Shown piece after piece: positions 45,760 through 56,648 of a stretch of 64,000 bases of DNA. The stretch comes from Diaporthe sp. PMI_573. Its lineage: Eukaryota; Ascomycota; Sordariomycetes; Diaporthales; Diaporthaceae. The notes under the pieces are model-generated. The model was not told where the DNA came from and did not search any database. It saw only the letters and a list, made by a program, of their open reading frames with translations. The translations under genes and the position numbers were made by a program. The stretch lies in contig JAJTUP010000057.1 of assembly GCA_021399435.1 (NCBI GenBank), forward strand, positions 368,189 to 432,188. The letters are read 5' to 3'. The number at the start of each line of letters is the position of its first letter. Position 1 is the first letter of the stretch.

Positions 45760-47260
45760 ATGCTGAGGACTCTGCGCACGACAGCGCGCGCTGTCCATCT
45801 GCGCCCCTTGCAATCCCTTCAGCAGAAGTCAACCATCCTATCTCTGCCTGCCTTGATGCAACATGTTCGCACATATGCAGACAAGGTCGTCCAGGTTCCT
45901 CAGATGGCCGAGTCCATCTCAGAAGGCACCCTGAAACAATGGAGCAAGCAGGTTGGCGACTTCGTCGAGCAGGACGAGGAGCTTGCTACCATTGAGACCG
46001 ACAAGGTGCGCCAGCCCTCTTTCGCCCTGTGCTCGTGCCCGCTTCCTCCTCTCCCCCCCCCCCCCGCGGGAGCTTCTCTGCCTCTTCCTACACGTGCATG
46101 TGACCGGACGGTCGACAGCGGCGCTGACCACCCTCGCTCTACAGATCGATGTTGCTGTCAACGCCCCCGAAGCCGGCACGATCAAGGAATTCCTCGTCAA
46201 CGAGGAGGATACCGTCACCGTGGGCCAGGACATCCTCCGGCTGGAGCTTGGGGGTGCCCCTGCCGAGGGCGCCGGCAAGTCCGAGGCTAAGGAGCCCCCA
46301 CAGGAGCAGCCCAGGGAAGAGTCCAAGGAGCCAGAGAAGAAGCCCGAGTCCGAGTCAACGCCGCCTCCCAAGCAACAAGAATCGAAGCCCGCACAGCCTC
46401 CTGCTGCCTCCGAGAAGAAGGAGTCCCCCGCGCCGTCAAAACCAGCCAAGGACACCAAGGATGCGCCAGCTCCTGCGTCTGCGGGGGACCGCGAGGAACG
46501 TCGTGTCAAGATGAACAGGATGCGGCTGCGGATCTCGGAGCGACTCAAGCAGTCCCAGAACACCGCCGCCTCCCTGACCACCTTCAACGAGGTCGACATG
46601 TCCTCCGTAATGGAGTTCCGGAAGCTCTACAAGGACGAGGTGCTCAAGAAGACGGGTGTGAAGCTTGGTTTCATGAGCGCCTTTACTCGCGCCGCCTGCC
46701 TGGCCATGAAGGAGATCCCCGCTGTCAACGCGTCTATCGAGGGTCCCAACGGGGGTGACACGATCGTCTTCAGGGACTACGTGGACGTCAGCGTCGCCGT
46801 TGCTACTGAGAAGGGCTTGGTCACGCCTGTCGTGCGGAACGCCGAGAGGATGGACATGGTGGGCGTCGAGAAGGCCATCGCGGATCTGGGCAAGAAGGTA
46901 TGTGAAACCCGCATTCGACCCAGGTCTGTCTCCACAGACTTCTAACATCAGCCATCACCACAGGCGCGCGACGGCAAGCTCACGCTCGAGGACATGGCTG
47001 GAGGCACCTTCACCATCAGCAACGGCGGCGTCTTTGGCTCCCTCATGGGCACGCCCATCATCAACCTGCCACAGACCGCCGTCTTGGGGCTCCACTCCAT
47101 CAAGGAGCGGGCTGTTGTGGTGAACGGCAAGGTCGAGGCCAGGCCGATGATGTACCTCGCCCTGACTTATGACCACCGTCTGCTTGACGGTAAGGAGGCC
47201 GTCCAGTTCTTGGTCAAGATCAAGGAGTTCATTGAGGACCCCAGGCGCATGCTGCTGTAA
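45760..47260 (+). CDS. KGD2: Dihydrolipoamide succinyltransferase (E2 of 2-oxoglutarate dehydrogenase)
   Basis: KGD2 transfers the succinyl group to CoA within the TCA-cycle 2-oxoglutarate dehydrogenase complex in the mitochondrial matrix. Exons 45760-46005, 46145-46897 and 46964-47260, all phase 0, give 431 residues. The N terminus to about residue 40 is a mitochondrial presequence ([17 protein letters not shown]). The lipoyl domain begins [16 protein letters not shown] and its lipoyl lysine is K82 in ATIETDK, the last codon of exon 1. A Pro/Glu/Lys-rich linker (about 125-195) replaces a peripheral-subunit-binding domain, as is normal in eukaryotic KGD2. The catalytic domain starts at [20 protein letters not shown] and ends with the active-site YDHRLLDG (H404, D408). 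Intron 1 holds a C12 run. A second, in-frame ATG lies upstream at about 45694 in the leader, but the chosen start gives a proper presequence. Confidence 0.97.
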
Positions 47261-48738
47261 GCCCTGGTGAGATCCTGTGAGGGACTGGGATTGGGTCTGG
47301 GGCTGCCAGGTTGTTGGCGCCAGGGGTGGATTGTGTTTGCGTGCTAGCATACAGGCAGCCAGTGTCAATAGTGTACAATAGAATGAGCTGGGCAAATGCC
47401 GGTACAGGTGTGATGGCAAGCTTCTAACTAGATCTCGTAACGCTATTCGGCCGGCAGGGTTCCTGGTCATCTGAACATTACATGTATCAATCGATGCTCC
47501 TGGGGCACAGAACAAAAACGCAGGACCGGCCTACAGCATGGGCTGGGTGGGAGGGAAAAGTCCCGGATACTTTGGCACAGGAGTTTGGGTGTTGCACCAG
47601 AGCGGTGCGTTAGAAAAGGAACTCCATGCCGGTGGTTTTGCTGCAAATGTGCTGCAGAATCGAATGCCATTTCCATGGCGCGTTGTATCCTAGCCCGGCA
47701 AGGGCCAGGGGTCAGCTGGTCGGCAAGGTCTGGCACGGAGTGGCCTGAGAATGTGTTCAAGTTGTCGACGGCGAGGACTGACAAGATATGTTGTGTACGT
47801 CTGGATAGGAGGCATTGTGCAACCAGTTGCACATCTTTGTACCTCTCCACCACGAGCTCGTCGTGGAGTGCGTATATATACAACCAGTCTCGTCTCTACC
47901 GACATGTCGGGTGGGTGTGCATGGTGTCAAGCTGGCCATAGACGTAATAGTCCTATAATGTTGTCTCGATGAGGAGCCCAGCGCTACGTTGTACAACAAA
48001 ACGGGACGATGTTCGTCATATCCGAAAACTCGTGCTGGCTGAGGCCGCAAGGAACAGCTAAGCTGTTAAGAAGGCCAGCGGTGTCAGGGTTCATTCACTG
48101 TCGTGTCGTCTTGCGGTCTCGAGAACGGTGGAGAGATTGAATGATGCGGTCTGAGCTGCAGACTCGAGGGAGAGGTCGTTTGGCGAGCGGGCTGACCATC
48201 CAGCTGCCATGTGTTGGAGTATTCATTACCTATTTACTGGTTCCGATCCACAGTGTTTACAATCCGGGCACGCCGCTGGCGGTGGGTGTCTTTGGGCGGC
48301 TGTGATGTAACCAATGGGTAGTCTCTGTGGTAATGTGGTCTGCAAGGTCTGCAAGGGGGGCATGAGTAGCCAGAGAGGGTTTGGTCAAAGCTTGTTCTTG
48401 TCTTCATTTCGTATCCTCATGCTGGCGTCTGGGTTGGCCAAGCAAAACGGTGGTAGCAAAACCCACACTGCTCCACCAAAGACAGGCAAACACGAATCTT
48501 GGGCTCCAACCCTTTTCCCACGGTTCTATTCCTGTCACTGCGCCTGGTAAGGCTTAAAGGGGCAGGGCACCTTGGACCCCCGGCGAGCCGAAATGCTGTG
48601 GCCGTGATAAGAATAAAGTACTCACCACCTTCCGGCTCGGACGCTCACTGGCTCCATCTACTGTGTACCAAGCAGCAGCAGCAGCAGCAGCAGCCAACAT
48701 CACACTCGCTTCATTTCCGGACGACTAACATCAGCAAA
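47261..48738. other. Intergenic region, nothing recognised
   Basis: This region lies downstream of KGD2. The last 100 bp are the leader of the secreted-protein gene and include an (AGC)8 repeat at 48671-48694. No other gene is seen. Confidence 0.5.
48671..48694. repeat. AGC trinucleotide repeat, eight units
   Basis: Eight perfect AGC units lie about 45 bp upstream of the start codon of the secreted-protein gene. Confidence 0.9.
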
Positions 48739-49405
48739 ATGCTTGCCCCTATCCTCCTCGCTGCCTTGGCCGGCACTGCCGCTGCCCTTCCTGCTCCTCA
48801 GGTTGAGGGCGATGGCATCACATACGGCAACTGGACTGTTCGCGCCGACTGGTCTCGTAAGTGCACCATCTCATCTGGTGCTGCGACTCGGTTGCTAACC
48901 AGCTGGTCCTGACAGGCTGCCCCGATGCCAGCCAGTACGACATCACCCTGCAGGGGCGCATCGCCGTCACCGGCACGACTGTCGGAAGTGGCATCGTCGA
49001 CTTCAAGCTCCCCGTCGCCCCCTTCGACGCCTCCCTGGTCCTGAAGCCCGCTGGCAGCACCGGCTTCGGCTCCCCCTACCCACCCAGGATGGTCGACGTG
49101 GGGTTGCTCGAGGCCGCAGACGCCGACGGTAACTTTGGCACGGCCACCTTCCAGCCCGAGAAGGCCGGCGCCACCAGTGTAGACGCGGTCATTGCCCAGG
49201 TCGCCTGGTTCACCTCGCCCTACCAGGCCTTCATGGCCGCCTCTAAGCTCGACTTCGACACTTTGCAGAAGAATGAGACAGCCACCATCGGTACTACCGT
49301 GGATCCCAGCTTCTTGCGCGTCTACTACGTGAGTCCAGCCTCTATCTAAGTCGCGGGAATTACGCTCCGGCTAACTTGAGATAGTGCTCCCACCCTACAG
49401 TCTAA
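48739..49405 (+). CDS. Small secreted protein, unknown family
   Basis: I do not recognise the family. Exons 48739-48856, 48916-49328 and 49385-49405 give 183 residues. The protein has a clear signal peptide (MLAPILLAALAGTAAALPAP) and a mature domain with a beta-rich look (YDITLQGRIAVTGTTVGSGI, DFKLPVAPFDASLVLKPAGS) and predicted N-glycosylation sites (NWT, NET). The third exon is inferred: the intron 49329-49384 has a GTGAGT donor, GCTAAC branch and TAG acceptor and adds CSHPTV. With it the mature protein has exactly two cysteines, one near each end, which could form a disulfide. Without it the protein would end VSPASI. It could be a small effector-like or cell-wall protein; nothing more is claimed. 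Its neighbour on the right is also secreted. Confidence 0.7.
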
Positions 49406-50883
49406 GCAATCCGGCCTTCAGCTTGTAAAAACTTCGGGCGGCTCTTAATCACGGGCAGGTAGCACAGTGTATATATTTACCTACCGAGGACATATCGGCT
49501 CCGTCCTGCAGTCCTTGCTAAACTTTACCTTCATCTATGCTCCCGAGGGAACCGTGGAAATTCCATCGACTCGCCTTATTATGGTTAACAGGCAAAGCGG
49601 GTCTAGATACCCACAGAGAAAGTTACTCTGTACAACATACCCGTATCAAGCCTATTCTTCTCTAGGCCTGATTATCGCCAGCTTCGCACCACATGAGTAC
49701 CTTGCTTCTAGGCTACAAAGTAAATACGTAGCATATTTTCGCAGTAAATAGACCCGTAGTAAAGGTAGTTGTAGAGCTCAAACGCAGTTGTGGGGGATGA
49801 AGATAGTCACAGAGCAGCCAGTGCATACGTACTAAGTGGTGCATACAACCAAAAGATGGGTAGGATCTTCCATCCTTCTCCAAGTTTACGTTTGGGTACA
49901 AGTTCCTTTCGTTCCTTGAGTCCAAGTTTATATTGGTTGGGTAGATTCAGACTCAGATGAAGACTTCTCACGGGCTTGTTGTCCAAAATAGGTGCATAAG
50001 GGAGAGAAAGGAAAATGATCACTTTCGGCCGACCAGCGTCCCGAGGGAGGAGAGTTACTCTCTAGAGACTGGGAAGAATGTTCTAGTGGGAAATCGGTCC
50101 TGGAGCAAAATTCGATTTATAGTCCCTCCATAACCGGGTTTACACTTTAAGTTCAACTTCGCTACTGGAAACTATCCTAGATCGAATGATCTATAGAATA
50201 GGCGTGTTTGAATTCTCCTTCTAGGTAGGAATACAGTGGGCGGGGGATAACGACTTCGCGGTGGGACAATACTCGCGACTTGAACCCCCAATACATTTCA
50301 ATTTGCTTTGCGCTCAAGTCTGCTGGCGAGTGACTTTGGACAGTAGGGGCATCCAATGATCCACATTGAAATAAATAGCGAGGTGAGAAGGACTTCATAG
50401 ATTGTTCAGAGACAACCCATTGGCTAAATAGACGTGAGTAGCACATAGATTTATGGTGACCCCACTCTGCAGGCTACTGGAGTACAGCATAGTAACTTGT
50501 ATTGTTTCCTATCAACGTGCCATCACTTGAAGACACCAGAAGGCAAATCAGATGCGATTTGGTTCAATGGACTCAGCGATAGCCAGCCTCTTCCCGTTCC
50601 GTCATTGGGATGTCATACTGGAATCGCATTGCAATTGGGTTCAATGCCACCCTATGTAAATATATCCTGTATGATTGAGGCTAAATACCATTTCTCTTCG
50701 CAGATTAAAATGGTCGGCTTTGTACAAAGGCTCCCGTGGAACCATTCGAAGGGCATAGGCATCTAGCAAACCGCGATGGTTGCTGGACTGCCATGTACAT
50801 CAAAGCTAAGAAACACATTGGCAAAATACCATAGTGGATTACGACATTGCTTCCAACCGCCCACACGCACCGGTCGCACATTC
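49406..50883. other. Intergenic region, moderately AT-rich
   Basis: No gene is seen between the secreted-protein gene and the convergent protease gene. On the minus strand near 50279-50288 is a GGTTCAAGTC sequence resembling a polymerase III B box, but no tRNA fold could be drawn around it. Confidence 0.45.
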
Positions 50884-52154
50884 TCAGCCAGTAGTGCAGC
50901 CGCCAAGGCGAACGCTCTCGGCATACATCTCATAGGTGTCCGCGTTAGCAGCGGCCTTGGTGGCAGAGAGAGCCTTGGCTGCCGTAGGACCATAGGCCCA
51001 GTCAGTTGTACCGTACAGGTGTGTCATCTCGTGAAGGATGCTGCCCGCCTTGTCATAGTCGTCGCCCGAGCACTGTGACGCAAGCTCGGGGAAATCCCAG
51101 AAGCCGTTGTTGGGGCACGGCACGATAACGTTGGCCGACGGAACGGTGTACAGCAGTGCATCGCCGCTGGTGCAGTCACTGTATGTGTCCACACACGAGA
51201 TCTTGGGCGACGTGGTCTGCACATTAACCACGTCATTGTAGATGGTCCGCACCTTGGACTCATTGGAGGTCGAGATAAACCTAAAGAGGAAGGCAGATCA
51301 GTAATTGTCCCCGTCGCCAGAGCAGATCGAGGGTCTGAAATCACTCACCAGGTGGTGAAATAGTCGGCCGCAGTCGCAGCAGCGGTGTACGCAGCACTGG
51401 CCATGGAGATGGCGTCGGAGACGCTCGTCTTCAGAGTGCTGGTTTGCGAGGTGGAGCACGACGAGTAGGTGATGGCTCGTCTCTGGATGCGAGACGAGGC
51501 GGGCGCCTCACGCTTGTGCGAGATGTGCTGCCTGAACAGACGAATGTCAGCACAACACCGAGATGGCATAAGTGGTAACGGAAAGGACGTACTCGGCGAC
51601 GGAAGATTGGTCAGGGGTGACCTCGACCTCCCCAGACGTTACATCCTCACACACTGCCAACTCCTTCAGCGACGAGGGCGTCTCAGTGCCCTCTGCGTAG
51701 CGGAATCCCTGGATGGCCGTGATCTTGGCCTGCGACACGCCGCTGAGCTTGTAGCTCTTGGCTGCGTTGACTGGGACTGTGACCGTTTGTCCGGCCTCGA
51801 TCTGCTGAAATGAGCTGGGCGTGAGGCCGGTACGCTTGTAGTTGACGTACATGCCCTCGAATGGGAGTGCGTTGCCATCTGCGCTCGTTAGACACTGTTC
51901 CTGGGCACCTCGTTCGGCCGGGCTTGGGTGTGTGTATTGGTCTAATAATTACCTGCATCGGCCACCAAGAGATCCTTGGTAGCATGATCGCTGAACACCG
52001 TGTTGCCTTTGAAGACCGAGATGGTCTCGCTCCCCGTGTTGGTTACTGCGACGTTGACGACATGGCTGTCGGAATCAGCGATCGCAACGGAGAGAGGGCA
52101 AGCGGCCGAGGCAGCACCGGCGAGGAGAGCAATGGGAAGTGCTTTGGCAATCAT
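50884..52154 (-). CDS. Deuterolysin-type metalloprotease (M35)
   Basis: This is a secreted neutral zinc protease of the aspzincin M35 family. Four exons (minus strand 51953-52154, 51593-51878, 51349-51531, 50884-51280) give 355 residues. A signal peptide (MIAKALPIALLAGAASA) precedes a propeptide of about 160 residues with dibasic KR and RR sites (SHKREAPASSRIQRR), a likely kexin cleavage before AITYSSC. The mature enzyme has the zinc motif HEMTH (H307, E308, H311) followed by GTTDWAYG, in which D317 is the third ligand of aspzincins. Six or more cysteines fit the conserved disulfides. All introns are 61-74 bp. Such proteases digest external protein and are common in saprotrophs and pathogens alike. 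It is the last intact gene before the AT-rich compartment. Confidence 0.94.
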
Positions 52155-53150
52155 GTTGGCTGACTGGCAGGTAGGCTCGGCCGGTGGAGGATGGCTGGAC
52201 GGATGGGTGCAAAGAGCAAGGCGTCAGGAGAACTGAATGTCGCCCATTTTATATACAATCGGTATACAATCGGTCTGTTCCATCCTCTCTGCCGTGGACA
52301 GTCGTCCTGTTGCAAGGGTGAAGATAGGCCGGACCGGAGGAGATTCCCCCGTCGAGGAGGTGTTCCCCCCAAGGACGAATAACAGAAGGCATTTGCCTAC
52401 TTGTTCCAATGTTCCAAAGTATGGTGGAGGTATCACCTAATCTTCATTTGGAAGGAGGCAGGTTAAGCATATTAGAGCCTCTTGGCAGAGACTTGTTTAA
52501 GATAAGCTTCGGCAGCCAAGCCACGTCGAGGAGGTGCCGAAGCAGGGGGGTAGCATGCATACTACGAGACCTCTTGCCGGACCACAAAGTGGATAGCGAT
52601 GTTGTTCTGGCCTCGGCATGTGGGCGGCGGAACTGAAAGCGTCTGGCGGGATCATCCGGCGATTTCGCGCTTCGGCGGTTCAAGCCAATGGACTGACAGC
52701 CCGGGATGGCTTCTGTGGCTGGTAGTCTCGAAAAGGGCAGGTGTCACTCGCAGGCAATGAGACACAGACGCCGCCGGGGCTTTGCGGTGGCCAATATTGC
52801 CTAGAATACGACGTGGTTGTTCTAGCTAAGTGGGCCAATCTCGTTGTCGAAGAGGCTCGAGTCAGGCATGCTTCCCAACGCCACTCTGAAGACAATTGTA
52901 CTTGGAACGCTCAGCGCCGAGGCAAGAGACAGTCTGATCGTAGCACAACATCAAAGGCTGGTTCAATATGTGCAGCAAATCTATGTTGTGGTGCAAGAGT
53001 GCCACAGTATGTCAGCGCCATTTCATTTATTGAAAACAGCACTACAGACGTTAAAACAGAGCACAACTGGGCTATAGCAAGTACTCATCTGCAGGCCCAA
53101 GGAGAACCTATGCCGAGAAGATATAGCTGCTTATAAGTGCACCATATTAA
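52155..53150. other. Intergenic region up to the composition boundary
   Basis: This region is the upstream flank of the metalloprotease gene. No gene is supported; composition is ordinary until about 53.1 kb. Confidence 0.5.
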
Positions 53151-54557
53151 GATACTGTGACAATATCTCAAAGGCTGTTTGCTTAGATAGGCACAAAAAA
53201 TGTTAAATTTTGGGCTATCTAGATTAAGATGTAGACAGAGATATCTATACTAAAATCAGAGGCCCTACAGCCTTTTAACTATTAGCCGCTACTATATTAT
53301 ACCTCTATTAATACATCATATATATTATAAAAGGAAATACAGAAACAGGATAACTATCATTAATATGTCAATTAAAATTAAGTTAGTACTACCTTCTATC
53401 TAAAGAAGAAAGCTATTAGAAATCAAAGAATCAAGGTTTAAATTTTAGAGAATATAGATGTATAGATTATATAGAGCTAATTATTAGTAGGGATTATTTG
53501 GACATATATATATATATATTTATATTACTCCCCCCTTTTTGATAAAAAAAAGAAACGCTAGTTTGGTAAAAATTAAACATAAGTAAAAATTAAACTTAGA
53601 ACTTTTTAATTCCTTTTTAGATAAAAAAAAATTATTTTTAACTAAATTATTATACCAAGAGCCCATATATCCTAACATACATTTAATATAATTAATTATT
53701 GTTTTTTTATAAAGATTACTTACTTATAAGCTAGTTTTATACTTTTGCCTTTCCTTATAATTTAACAACTATACCTTAACTTTATAATATTATTGCCATT
53801 TTTTATTAGTAAAAAATCGTCTTTAAGATAATTTTTATTATATCTGTTTTCTAATATTATATATTTTTATACTTTTTATTAGTTAGGCATGTAAATAAGT
53901 AATTACTTAAAGGGTACCAAAGTAGCTGTAAATAGCTTTAATTCGGTAGTAGTATTATATATTACTTTTGGCTACCCTTGGTAGGTACTAAAGCCCTTAC
54001 CTAAGTATTGGCCAGAAGCACTAACTAATCTAGCTAACTAATCTACTATATATAGACCTTTTGGCCAATTAGGGCAGCCGTTAGGGCAATCTAGTAGGCA
54101 ACTAATTAACCAGGGTCTGCCAGCTAGTATTAGTTTGCTATAAACCGACCATTATTTTATCGCTGCCTTATAGCAAGATTAGTACTAGATTAATCTATAG
54201 ACTCTATACCCCTAAATTCTATACTATTAAATCTATACTAACTGTTTTCTACTTTTATACCAGTACTTTTAATTCCTTTAAAAATTATATTTTCTTTTAT
54301 ATTATATATATCTAGTTATATACCTTGTTATATACTTCTATCTATATAGCCCTCTACCTAAATAATAATCTTATTGGTATTAATAAGGCGTTTTAAAGCC
54401 TTATTTGGCGATATCTTTATTATAGTTATAGAATAAATAATGTTAATACCTAAATATAAGCTCTGTAAAGTAGCTACTAAGAGTAGTATATTGCTTTTAG
54501 TAGTTATTTTTAATATAGCGGCTATTTATTTTAATAATAGTATTTATAGGGTTATTA
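53151..54557. other. AT-rich decayed DNA
   Basis: This is the left part of the AT-rich compartment: A/T runs, many TATATA tracts and no open frame longer than about 60 codons. The segment about 53890-54240 is less AT-rich and may be the relic of another element, but no ends could be identified. Confidence 0.6.
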
Positions 54558-55072
54558 TTTGTTAAATAGAAACGCTTATATAGACGCTATATATAGGAAG
54601 TTACCCTTAACTTGGCACTTTTTCGGCTAAGTGCCTATGTGGCGTGCGCGCTGGCAGATAAGTTTGGTGGCCGTAAGTCGATTTTTTGGGCTGTTTTAAG
54701 ACCCTAACTTCGAACCTCTACATTCCCCTTATTTCTTACCCAAAAAGCATGTAACTTAGTTCATTAGATAGCCTGATTTCTGAAGTTTATCTGTATTTAG
54801 TTTGGTTACTGTCAGGGTTAGGGTTGGCTGGTTATTTAAAGCCAAAGATAGTGGGTCCGAGGGCCGAATTTTCCGGCCTCCCTATCTGCGCACCAGAGCC
54901 AACCACAGCGTGCCCAGGGTTGAGACGATGTCGGAGGGACTGTGAGGAGGGCTGACAGAAGCCCACTCAAATTCAATGCAAAGTTGTCCGAACCATTCTC
55001 AAGATTCCAAAGAAGCCTCCAGGCACCCTACTGCTACCTGACTACCATTCGATCCACCAACCTTCAGAGGTT
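54558..55072. repeat. Diverged direct repeat, copy 1 (about 0.5 kb)
   Basis: This segment aligns by eye with 56165-56648 plus 57649-57695 over its whole length, starting at TTTGTTAAA and ending near AGAGGTT. Most differences are C/T or G/A transitions, as RIP would leave. Copy 1 is the less mutated (for example CCGAGGGCC where copy 2 has CTGAGGGCC) and supplies the empty site for the nested insertion in copy 2. Its class is unknown. Confidence 0.75.
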
Positions 55073-55126
55073 CTGATTCAGAACCAGACCCACTCGGCCA
55101 GCCTGGCAGGCCAGACGAACGGCGCA

Positions 55127-55602
55127 AACAGGATCCTACATGAGTTACGTGACCACAGGTTACCTAGGCGGGATCAGGGAGATCAAGTCCTGAGCCCACT
55201 GATCCAGGATTAGGGAGATTAGGGACTGAGCCAATTGACCCAGCACAGGATTATGAGGATCACCTTCTGAGCCTCACGATCCAGCCTGAAGAGATAGACA
55301 TATAAGGACACGCTCATTACCAGATAGCTAGATAGCATGGACAGCTCTTCAGCAGTCAATCTAAGTATTTACCCTCGAATAGCTTTCATTAGCTTGTGAT
55401 CATTGTCAGAAACCCCATTGCTCAATCAACCGCCTTGTTATTGTTAAACAGTGTCCTGAAAATATAAGTTGTTCTTACTAGCTTGTAAGTGCAGCGCGTT
55501 GCTTTTGCAGCTAGTATAGCGGCTATTTTCTCAATAGTTATGTATCTTGGACATAAACCCCGACCTACGGTTTAGAGGACCCAGGAAACCTTGATCATTA
55601 CA
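55127..55602 (+). mobile_element. Possible LTR-like segment
   Basis: This comparatively GC-rich island in the AT-rich compartment has a TATA-like CATATAAGG near 55300 and ends in GATCATTACA just before an abrupt change in composition. This resembles a fungal gypsy-type LTR followed by a decayed internal region, but no second copy or target-site duplication was found, so the ends are approximate. Confidence 0.3.
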
Positions 55603-56164
55603 TTTAGGTGGAATGGAGGTTTAGGAGTCTTAGCTTTATACTAGTAGGGATGTTAGTGTTTTTGATTAGAGTTCTATGGTAAATAAAGGTGTTAATTAGT
55701 CTGAGTTTAGAATAGTGGACCTAGGTATTGGTAATAGTAATAAAAATGTTTCTACTAGTGGGCTATCTAGCCTATAGTAGTTGATTAGTAGAAGTAAATA
55801 GACTAATAGATGGAATTAACTAGTTAAGTAGGTATACTGGTAGATTTTGTTTAACTAGTAAACTTGTGTTAACTAGTATGTTTTTTGACTGGTAATTATG
55901 GTTGACTAGTAGGATCTTTAGCTGGTCGAGGTTCTGTTTTAACTGGTTAGTACTCTTCTGTACTGGTTAATGTTCTTATTGCCTAGTTAAGGCCTTAGTG
56001 GTTCTTGCTTTAGGCCTGGCTGGGTTTTTAGCCTAGTATTCTTGTAAGAATTACTTGTAACTAGTAAGATTGTTGACTAGTTTCCACGTGTTTTTGCTTA
56101 AGTTGTATCCTTTCTACTTAATAAGATATTTTATTATTCCTTAATATTGTTATAAGTTAATGAT
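55603..56164. other. C-poor, G/T-rich decayed segment
   Basis: The plus strand has very little C and many variants of TTAACTAGTA and ACTGGTTA. No coding potential was recognised; it may be the mutated internal part of a retroelement. Confidence 0.45.
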
Positions 56165-56648
56165 TTTGTTAAACGGAAACGCTTATTTAGGTGTGGGCGC
56201 TGCATGTAGGGAGTTACTCTAGACTTCATGGAAGGAGTTATCCTAGACTTTTTGCTAGTGGCGTGCGTGCTGGCAGATGAGTTTGGTGGCCGTGAGCTGA
56301 TTTTTTGGGCTGTTTTAAGACCCTAACTTTGAACCTCTGCATTTCCCTTATTTCTTACCTAAAAAGTATGTAACCTAGTTTGTTAGATAGCCTGATTTCT
56401 GAAGTTTATCTGTATTTAGTTTGGTTACTGTCAGGGTTAGGGTTGGCTGGTTGTTTGAAGCCAAAGATGGTGGGTCTGAGGGCCGAATTTTCTGGCCCCT
56501 CTATTCCTGCACCAGAGCTAACCGCAGCGTGCCTAGGGTTGAGGTTATGTCGGAGGGACTGTGAGGAGGGCTGATAGAAGCCTACTTAAATTCAATGCAA
56601 AGTTGTCCAAACTATTCTTAAGCGTCTTACCAAGACCTCCAGTGTACC

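Noticed and set aside
50200..50330. Possible tRNA or SINE from a GGTTCAAGTC box (minus strand)
   Set aside because: No cloverleaf could be drawn, and only one B-box-like word is present. Mentioned in the intergenic entry only.
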